Program-made: the position numbers and the translations under genes
Shown here: piece by piece, positions 36,601 through 44,666 of the stretch
Numbering within the stretch: position 1 is the stretch's first letter
How the letters are laid out: every line of letters begins with the position of its first letter
Source of the DNA: Symbiodinium natans
Taxonomy: Eukaryota; Sar; Dinophyceae; Suessiales; Symbiodiniaceae
DNA: 64,000 bases
Direction of reading: 5' to 3'
NCBI GenBank assembly: GCA_905221605.1
Contig: CAJNDS010000213.1
Span: forward strand, 869,774-933,773
Notes under the pieces: model-generated
Told to the model about the DNA's origin: nothing
Database searches by the model: none
What the model saw: only the letters and a program-made list of their open reading frames with translations

Positions 36601-39600
36601 GGTCTGTTTTTTTCTTTCTTTGGACACTTTTGGGGTTCAGCTCTTCGGATCAGGTAAATACGTGAGCAACACTCTTCGCGCGGTATCTGACGCCTGCTTC
36701 TGGTACCTCATGAGGGTAGCGCATGAGACCCGCCAGCCCTTGCTGCACTTCTACCGTATGCTGGATCGCCGACCGCAGCCGGACAAGATCCAGATGCCCG
36801 TGGTTGACTTGTTGTGTCGAGACATGTGCACTGTGATGGCAGAGTTCGAGTCTTTGCTGTCTGGACTGGATGGCCTGACGCAGGCAGCGGCGCAAGAAGC
36901 TTCACAGGTGTCTCCGCAGGGACTGGCAGAAGACGTGACAAGAACTCTGGCTGATGTGGCTTTACTTCTGCTGCTTCACAACGCAGCAGCCTTCAGTCGA
37001 CGAGTTTGCTTGCTCTTTTCCAGGACGTCTTTTTTTTTAGGGCTGAGTGGTGATGTCCTTCGGAGATGGATGGCTACGGAGTTCTTGTAGCAGAGGAACG
37101 CCTAGTATACACTCCTAGGAGATTCTAGGGCTTCGTTGGAGTCGTTAGAGGCTTCATGTCACGCCGTCTCTCCTTTCAGGTGGCCCTGGCCATTGTTCAA
37201 GCTGCTGGAGCATCCCTTGGATAGAGAGCTGCAGTCTCGCAAGGATGTTGCGAGGCTCTTGCTAGATGCACCGGAGCAGGAGTTAGAGTCAACCACTTTG
37301 AAGATTCGCGCTCGCTGCAGAGTGGATCTTGAGAAGGCGCGCGATGACGGTATTTTGCAGCCTGGCTCATGCCTGCATGCTCTCCTTTCCATGACTGCTT
37401 TGCGAGTGAAGCTTCACAGTGGCAGCATGGAGAGCCTCAACTCAATGGTGAAGACAGCGATGTCTTGCGGCAACAACGCGAGGATGACGTTGGAGCTGCT
37501 CTCCAGCCGCGTCAATGCACGCAAGACACTGACGATGATGTCTCCAGGGGTTTCTTTGCAGGACGTGCGGCCGGTGGCCGACAAGTTGGCCCGGTCCTCC
37601 ATTCTCTACCAGGGTTTTGAGACTGAGGTGTTGCAGACGCAGTGGCGCTGGACCCCCCCAGAGCCCAGGCCACTGCCGCCGAACAACCCGGCAAAGCACA
37701 GTCCTGCCCTGACGCTAGGTCCAAAGCAGCGACGCGCAGTGCCCGTGCATACCAAGCTTCGCAGAGCGTTGCAGCTGTCTCGTGACCGTCCAGTGGAGGA
37801 TGGCCGTGGATTCCTCGTAGGGGTACACATTGGGCAGGTGGACACACGTGGCAATGCCAAGGTCTTCTTGCTTGCGGAGCTTTCTGCAAGAGTGTGTTGG
37901 CTGTTGCAAGTGCTCTGCGGCGCAGACACGGAGCTCGCTGTCCTGCCCACCACTTTGACCTTTGTGTCTGCTCTGGATGTTTTGGCGGAGGCAAGACCGG
38001 ACAAGGACAGCGCCCGTGATTCCTGGCCAGATCTTTCGGTTGCTGTGTTTCAGCGAAGACCCATACCTGCGGACATGCTGCGCGCTTTCCCGAACGCCGC
38101 CTTTGCCTTGGAAGTGGTTGAGAAGACCCGTGTGACAGTGCTGAGACCGGCTCTTGGGACACTGAGGAGTACAGGAGGGTTCGTGTGGTAGCCTAATTCA
38201 AAAACCAACAATGGAGGGAGGTGATGTTGCTGGAAAGTTTTTTTTTGGCTTTTCCTACACTCTTGACCAGTGCTATTGTCGTGCTGGTAGAAGCCTTGTT
38301 TTGATATATGTTTGGGACTCCTACCCTTATACTTTGCTTCGGCCCAGGATTCCGGTGAACCGCGCCCGGAGGCTGAGCCTCAAGTTTCTTCGCGTGCTGC
38401 TCTGCGAGATGACGCTGATGGTCCTGATGGTTGCGGCGATGACGACGAGGAACATGATGGGCTAGCAGAGGAACTTCAAGAAATAGAGGCCGAGCTTTCT
38501 GGGGGCTGGCATGACGACTGCGCAGACGGAGAGTCTGTGGCAGCGGAAGGCAGCGAGGATCGCCGTGACCTCGATGACCTGGAGAACGTTCACCGTCGCT
38601 TTGTAGCTGCTGCAGTCGAGCGCCGGATGGCTGGAGAGGCAGCCGACAGCTTGCGTGGTGGGGACGCGAACGTGGAGCAGAGAGCTGCGGGGGAAGAGGA
38701 CGAGGACGTGCTGGAGGATATGTTGAATGAGGGGGGGCGAGCAGAGCCAACGGTCATCGGCATCCCGACCACCTCCTGCAGACCCATCACGACAGCTGGG
38801 CTTTACGGACATCGACAACGCGGTGACGTCCTGGAAGGCGGCTCTGCAGCAGAGTGTTGCTAGCTTGACGCTCATGGACGCGGGCCAGCGTTACTTCGAG
38901 CCGGATCGCTTAGATTCTTGCCTGGGCAACGAGGTGTCTCTTTTGGTACATCTAGCAGAAGATGCTCTGGAAGTGGACTTTGTTACATGGGTGAAGCCGT
39001 GCAGACAGCTGCAAGGGAGGACCGTGCAGCTTGATGAGGAGAACTGCGTCATCCAGCCTTCCAACTTCCATGCCAAGAGGCCTTTCCGCCATAGCCTTGT
39101 CATTTTGCCTGGTGCTGGCGTTCGGTCTCGCCGCAAGACGCGCGATCGGATGCCAACAGATGCAGTGAACTTGCGCTCCATCTGGCGGGCAGCCTTTGAC
39201 GCAGAAGCCTGCCTGGAAGCTCTACCTTGCGTCGCCTGCCAGGTTGCCGAACCGGAGACAAAACAGTGCCCTATGTGTTTGCTGGCATGGCACCCACACT
39301 GCAGCGACGCTTGCAGCCGTGCTGCGGCAGCTGCCCTGGTGCAGCACTTTGTGTCGCCCCTTCGGGACCTACCTCTTGCGGCGGGTGACTTGCCATTCTT
39401 CTTCTTGTCTGGCACTCAGCGCTGCTGCTCAGCTCTCGCGTTACGCTGGAATAGGAAGTTGGCTGCTGTGCACTGCATGGGGCGCTTCGCTGCGGTGGGT
39501 GTCTGCGTGCGTGGTGTGCGGGTGTGGGTGTGGGTGTGGGTGTGGGCGTGGGTGTGGGTGTGGGTGTGGGCGTGGGTGGGTGCGTGGGTGGGCGTGGGTG

Positions 39601-40091
39601 TGTGGGCGGTGGGTGCGTGGGTGGGTGGGTGGGTGGGTGGGTGGGTGGGTGGGTGTGTGTGTGTGTGTGTGTGTGTGTCTCACACGTGTGTGATTCAGGT
39701 GCCAGCACGATGAAGTGCCGCTGGACCTCATCCAGCAAAAGTTAGCTGTGGAGAATGGCCCAGGGACTTGCCACGCAAATGCCCGAGCCTTCTTTGGCGA
39801 GCCACTTGCAAGCAAGTTTACCGACGTTCAAGTTGTTCGAGGTTTGCGAGGTGTAGCTCCCCTGTGTAGGCTTCTGACAGCTTCTGTCGCAGTCGTGTGC
39901 GCAGTTTGGCTTATCTGTTCAGTTCTCGTACGCTTGCAATGTGCCAGGGACGTGACACGACGCCTGGCACGGGCGAGCTCCTCTACCTGTTGCGCTGCTT
40001 GCTGGGAGTACTTGCGAACGGCCTTGTGCCCGGCAGGCGCACGAAGCTTGCTAGGAGACGACGTAGGATGGGGCCTACTGCACTGGACTGA
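33683..40091 (+). CDS. hAT-like (RNase H-fold) transposase-related protein, multi-exon, with frame breaks
   Basis: The first likely exon starts at ATG 33683 and ends before GTAGGT at 33763. Further coding blocks are 33793-35290, 35500-35650, 35800-36215, 36395-36605, 36650-37005, 37180-38190, 38350-39490 and 39698-39830, with a last block ending at TGA 40089-40091. Seen in order: a Ser/Pro-rich and coiled-coil N-terminus; a block ending near ATNSSIW; GDSGPDQ (about 35863); CLKHQFHL (about 35955); GRWASID (about 36186); GSMESLNSMVK (about 37420); an acidic stretch (38400-38720); and a Cys/His cluster with two CxxC pairs (about 39229-39330). The Asp, CxxH, RW and Glu order matches hAT-type transposases. 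I recall similar multicopy dinoflagellate proteins, so it may be a domesticated or decayed transposase. One-base frame breaks occur at 34774 and in a G7 run at 38731-38737. Confidence 0.6.
39500..39690 (+). repeat. GGGTGT microsatellite inside an intron
   Basis: About 190 bp of GGGTGT, GGGTGGGT and GTGTGT between two coding blocks of the transposase-like gene. The downstream block begins near 39698 after TTCAG. Long Val/Trp/Gly or Pro/Thr/His open frames across it are spurious. Confidence 0.9.
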
Positions 40092-40430
40092 TAGCTGCAG
40101 GGCTGCTGGATCTGCACTGATGAGGTGATGTCAGCAGTTCTAGGTGGAGGGTTCCTGGCATGTGCTGGCACACCGCTTGGGCCAGGCTCTTCGGCGTAGT
40201 CTGCAGAGTCAAGTTGTCTGTGGAGGCGGGGATTGGGTAGCGTGCGTTTTTTGTTAAGGTTCAGTGCCCTACTGCGTAGAGTTCGCAGCACTCCGTAAAC
40301 ATGCCACATGCATTTCTTCAATCTCGGAGACGCACTACGAAGCAATGTTGTCCGGCGACTCACATCATGGCTCGCAGGCCACGTTTAGCAGTGCGAGCAG
40401 GATCGTGGCCCGCTGGCCTCTTGCTGCATC

Positions 40431-40970
40431 ATGAACTCCAAGCCGGCGCAGACTGGGCAGCCCAAGCGACACGGCCGGCAGTTGCTGACCGTGCATGGAG
40501 ACGCTCGTGTCATCAACTTGATGACTGTGACGCAGGGCGGAATGCTCAACGTGCAGATGCAGACCATGCCACCGCCGTCGGCGGCTGCGCCCGGACCGAC
40601 CAGACCCACCTTCTCCCATGGCCCTGGCGCTGCGGCGTCCACTGCCTGCGGCACAGCTGCACATCACAGCGCGGCGACCGCTGCGACTTCCGGCAGTGTG
40701 CATATGGAGATGACTGCTCGCGCTCCGCCCAAGCCTTTGCCGCGTCCACGTGCCTTCAAACGTGCGCTGGAAGTTGGTGACGGTGACACTCGTGACCTGT
40801 CTGGGCCAGTGCCAGTAGACACTCCGGAAACTTCGGCTTTTGGAAGCGATGGGCCCCAGGAAGCTGCGGAGTCAGATACCTTTGCTGAGTCGCATCATGA
40901 GCCAGACCCCTTTCGTAGCTCTCAGTCGCTCGGGTCTCTCTCCGAAGACAGTGAGGCACACGGCTTGTGA
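40431..40970 (+). CDS. Uncharacterised 179-aa protein, single open frame
   Basis: It starts at ATG 40431 and stops at TGA 40968-40970, with no intron needed. The N-terminal part (RHGRQLLTVHGDARVINLM) looks ordered. The middle is Ala/Pro/Thr-rich and the C-terminus is acidic and Ser-rich (about residues 120-179). Codon choice (G or C at third positions) favours this frame over the overlapping frame at 40301-40780. It lies about 340 bp downstream of the transposase-like gene on the same strand and could be its last exon or a separate gene. I do not recognise a family. Confidence 0.45.
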   Translation: MNSKPAQTGQPKRHGRQLLTVHGDARVINLMTVTQGGMLNVQMQTMPPPSAAAPGPTRPTFSHGPGAAASTACGTAAHHSAATAATSGSVHMEMTARAPPKPLPRPRAFKRALEVGDGDTRDLSGPVPVDTPETSAFGSDGPQEAAESDTFAESHHEPDPFRSSQSLGSLSEDSEAHGL

Positions 40971-41928
40971 TCTGACATGTGTAGATTTCTTCTACGTCCT
41001 CTTGCCACTAGCCCACCGGGGAAGAGCGGGGCCAAGCAGATGAGAAACGAGATTGGCACTCTGCCTTGCATGTGTGCCTCTAGGACGCCGCAAGGGGGCA
41101 GCTGACATTTGTTAGTTGAACGTTGCAGCATGACACGGAAGTAAATTGTGCGCAAGTAGACCTGAGAAACTGTCAGGCTCCAGCGGGGCTTGCAGATCCG
41201 ACGAGAACAGAGGCACAGGCCACCTCTGCTTTGCGGAACAGGTTTCTGTGTGCAGCAATGCCTGTGCTAGATTGCTTGGGCTAGACTGGGTCGATTTGCT
41301 GTTCCCTGTCCGCGCAGGAATGTCTTTATTACACTGCTTGGGCTAGGTTGGGTCGAGCTTCTGTGACGCCTCTAGCTTCGCACGCGGCCCCGTGGCTGTT
41401 ACAGTCCCGAAGGGCTGTACTGCTAGAGCGCAGCACTGCAACAATGCTAGGACCCACTCCTTTCGTACCGCCTTCGGCGCATCGTGTGAGATATGCAAAT
41501 ATACACATTTAATATTTACACAAACAGATATATTTACACAGTCCATATGTATATGTGCGAATCTATCATGAAAGCGAGGATAACGTGTGCATATAAGTAT
41601 ATAAACATATATATATGTATACATAGATAATATACCGAATATACCATGCAAAATACGTACGATAATGTAAACTGGTTATGCTCGAGGCTAGTATGTTATT
41701 TATGTATGGATATGCAATAACTATAACTAATAGGTAATCTTACATAGACACTTGGTGCGTTTTGTTGCGTATCTGTGCAACACACATCTATGCAAGACAC
41801 CAAGTTACTATGTATGTGTAGACGTACATACGAAGAAGACCTTTTGTGCATAATGTTTACAAAGCACTTTGGATGAATATATATAAAATATATAATATAT
41901 ATATAACGGTGTATATGCACGTCTGGAT

Positions 41929-41962
<34 letters not shown>

Positions 41963-42124
41963 TTTATTTATTTATATTTTTATACACACGCTGTAAGAAT
42001 ACATTATATACGTTTGTTTATGCATCGTACACTAGTATAGCACAGTATACATACACACGTGTGTGCGTCTCGCTTGCAGCATGTACGGTATATACACTTA
42101 TATTGTATGAAACAAGATCACACA
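40971..42124. other. Intergenic, increasingly AT-rich, no gene recognised
   Basis: The first 450 bp is unique, with a short duplication (TTGGGCTAGACTGGGTCGA near 41275 and GGGCTAGGTTGGGTCGA near 41340). From 41480 the sequence is AT-rich with TATATA and ATGTAT microsatellites. Confidence 0.6.
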
Positions 42125-43098
42125 AGATGATACAACAAAATATCCAAAAATCATCTGACGCACACGTACTTCCGTTTTATTACGTGGAATTCATACAAGC
42201 TCTATATTTAATTCTTGTATATATTGCACCTTTTATGTGTTAGGGTTTAGGGTTTAAGGTTTGCCGTTTAGGGTCTAGGGTTAAGGGTTTAGGGTTTAGC
42301 GTTAAGGGTTCAGGGTTTAGGGTTTCAGGGTTTAGGGGCCTAGAGGCCGGGCAGGTCCCTAGAGGCCTGGCCAGGCCCGTAAACGAGCTGAGTTCTGAGG
42401 CCAGGCCCTAGAGGTCCGGCCTCTAGGTTGTAGGGGCCCTAAAGGCCTGGCCTCTAGGGGCCCTGACCCAAAAGGCCAGGCCTCTATAAGAGCTGCTCAG
42501 TAGGAGCCTGGCCTCTAGAGCCTTGATGCTTAGAGGCTGCAATGTGTAGGGCTTACGGTTTAAGGTTTAGGGTTTAGGGAGTAGGTTTAAGATGTAGGGT
42601 TTAGGGTTTAGGTTTAATTTTTAAGGTGTAGGGTGTAGGGTTTAAGGGTTTAGGGTTTAGGGTTTCACGGTTTAGGGTTGAGGGTTTGGGATTTAGGGTT
42701 TAGAGTCCAGGGTTCAGGTTTAGGGTTTAGGGTTTGGAGTTTAGGGTTCGGGTTTCAGGGTTCAGGGTTTAGGGTTTACGGTTTAGGGTTTAGGGTTTAA
42801 GGTTCAGCGTTCAGGGTTTAGGGTCCAGGGTTTAGGGTTTGAAGTTGAGGGTTTAGTATACCCTAAACCCTGGACCCGAAACCCTGGACCCTTAATGCTA
42901 AACCCTAAACCCTTAACCCTACACCCTAAACCGTAAACCTTAAACCCTAAACCCTAAACCCTAACACATAAAAGGTGCAATATATACAAGAATCAAATAT
43001 AGAGCTTGTAGAACATACTCTTGCATCATATAATTCCACGTAATAAAACGGAAGTACGTGCGCATCAGATGATTTTTGGATATTTTGTTGTATCATCT
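42125..43098. repeat. Inverted repeat enclosing head-to-head telomere arrays
   Basis: The left arm 42125-42243 and right arm 42961-43098 are inverted copies. They share AGATGATACAACAAAATATCC-type ends, ACTTCCGTTTTATTACGTGGAAT and TTCTTGTATATATTGCACC; the right arm has about 18 extra bases. Between them, degenerate TTTAGGG repeats run on the plus strand from 42241 to about 42860 and switch to CCCTAAA until 42960. This is the order expected if two telomere ends were joined. A foldback transposon carrying telomere words is the other option. Confidence 0.85.
42335..42545. repeat. Cluster of short TAGAGGCC/GGCCTCTA palindromes
   Basis: Within the telomere array, about ten short words built from AGGCC, GGCCTGGCC and CTAGAGGCC pair with each other in inverted orientation (for example GGCCTGGCCTCTAGGGGCC). 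It interrupts the heptamers and is GC-rich compared with its surroundings. Confidence 0.75.
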
Positions 43099-43376
43099 AC
43101 TATCAACAATGTATCCTGCGAGAGAGAGAGAGAGAGATATATATATATAAAAGAGAGAATGTACCGACGGCGGCGGTGTAACATAAACTTCTATTACTCA
43201 TGCCGCCTGCCGCTGTCTTTATACCGACGGCCCGACAGCGGTGGTGTAAAGACGCCGGCAGGCGGTATGAGTAATAGAAGTTTATGTTTACACCGCCGCC
43301 GTCGGTATATTCTCTCCTTTATATATATATATATATATCTCTCTCTCTCTCTCTCGCAGGATACATTGTTGATAGT
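43099..43376. mobile_element. Foldback/MITE-like hairpin element, 278 bp
   Basis: Nearly the whole element is one hairpin. The ends read ACTATCAACAATGTATCC inward from both sides, followed by GA/TC runs, TATATA, then ACCGACGGCGGCGGTGT and AACTTCTATTACTCAT with their inverted partners around a GC-rich centre near 43220-43235. Its left end coincides with the outer end of the preceding inverted repeat. No target duplication is obvious and it has no coding capacity. Confidence 0.8.
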
Positions 43377-43638
43377 GTTACCCGTATACATACATAGATA
43401 GATAGATAGATAAATAAATAGATAGATATATAGATAGATAGATAGATATATACATATATATATAGAGAGAGAGAGAGAGTGTGTCTACGCCCTGTATCTA
43501 AAAGCAAAGAACAGAACCGAATACAATAGAGTACATTAGAATGGAGTAAATACAATGGACTAGAACAGAAGTGCGCAGACTTACGGGAAAGAAAAGTACT
43601 GACGTTGTACAGGTCGTAGAGGGCCACTTGCAGCCGAC
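43377..43638. other. GATA microsatellite and upstream flank
   Basis: (GATA)n and TATA words to about 43480, then about 150 bp of unique sequence before the next open frame. No promoter motif is recognisable. Confidence 0.6.
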
Positions 43639-44229
43639 ATGGCCGTGTGCGTGGAATCGCTGCGCAGACTGTTTCCTGCCAGCCACTTCGAGTGTTGTCT
43701 CTTAGAGAACAATGAGGCGGACGAGGTAGAGCTGAGACGCTGCGAAGCTGCGTCTGACGCGGCCCCGGTGCTGTTCCGCTTGCACGGCCAGCCTGCAGAG
43801 GTGGCCGAAACTACGCCGGCCGCTTTGGTGAGGCGTGCAGGGGCCGACCAGCTGCAGGTTTTGGGAGTGGCTCGCCAGGTCTGTTCCCTGCGAGTGCACG
43901 ACAGCTTCAAACTGCGTTTGGAACTGGTGCCACTGCGCTTGCGCCCCAGGCTAGCAGACCCAGACACCTTGTTTCGAGAGCTGCGCGCAAGCCGCAAGTC
44001 CAGCTTGTACCTAGTGGTGCTCAGTGACTTTCTGCCGCTGGAAAACATGGACGTGCTGCCTGGCTGGTTCTTGTCCCGCAACGGCTGGGGACACGGACGC
44101 CTCCCTGGTGTGCTGCAAACGCCAGAAGCAGTGCTTGCAGGGCCTGCAGAGCCGGGGGACACTGTGGCACAGCCGCGCAAGCGACACCGCACCAAGCGCC
44201 CTGCGAGCGAGGCCGTTGGGAAGCTTTGA
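43639..44229 (+). CDS. Uncharacterised 196-aa open frame upstream of the methyltransferase gene
   Basis: ATG at 43639, TGA at 44227-44229, uninterrupted. Third positions are strongly G/C, which supports this strand over the antisense open frames. The protein is Leu/Arg/Ala-rich and ends with a basic cluster (RKRHRTKRP, about residues 178-186) that could be a nuclear localisation signal. It may be the N-terminal exon of the methyltransferase-like gene that follows in the same direction, or a separate small gene. I do not recognise a family. Confidence 0.5.
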   Translation: MAVCVESLRRLFPASHFECCLLENNEADEVELRRCEAASDAAPVLFRLHGQPAEVAETTPAALVRRAGADQLQVLGVARQVCSLRVHDSFKLRLELVPLRLRPRLADPDTLFRELRASRKSSLYLVVLSDFLPLENMDVLPGWFLSRNGWGHGRLPGVLQTPEAVLAGPAEPGDTVAQPRKRHRTKRPASEAVGKL

Positions 44230-44363
44230 GGTAGTTGTTTCACGGCAGATTTGTTGCGTAGGCATGGGGCGCGTGGGGAATCTTTGAGGCATTTCTTTTG
44301 TGCGAGACCATTGTTGCCTATTTGGCTGATAAGTTGTAGGCAGGCCAGAGCTAGACCTGATAA

Positions 44364-44627
44364 GCCCGCGAAGAGCCAGAACTGCCAGCACCTCGCGAGG
44401 AGCCAGAACTGCCAGGACCTGGACGGGCTGCCGCAGCGTGCAGCCACAGCAGCGGCAGGCAATCGGAGACCGAGACCGAGACGTTGAACAGCAGCAACCA
44501 GAGCTTGCAAGAAGCTTTGGCGGCTTCTGCGAGCTCTTCCTCAGACACGGAGCGTGCCGCGCACGTGGCTGTGTGCCCGGGCACAAATGCAGTTGTTCCT
44601 TAGACGTCAGAAAGACACGAGTTGTAG

Positions 44628-44666
<39 letters not shown>

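Noticed and set aside
39268-39815. Long frames of Pro/Thr/His or Val/Trp/Gly
   Set aside because: They run through a GGGTGT microsatellite that I place in an intron.
43639-44510. 309-codon minus-strand frame 43581-44510
   Set aside because: The plus frame has the stronger third-position G/C bias and fits the same-strand gene order, so the minus frame is a shadow.
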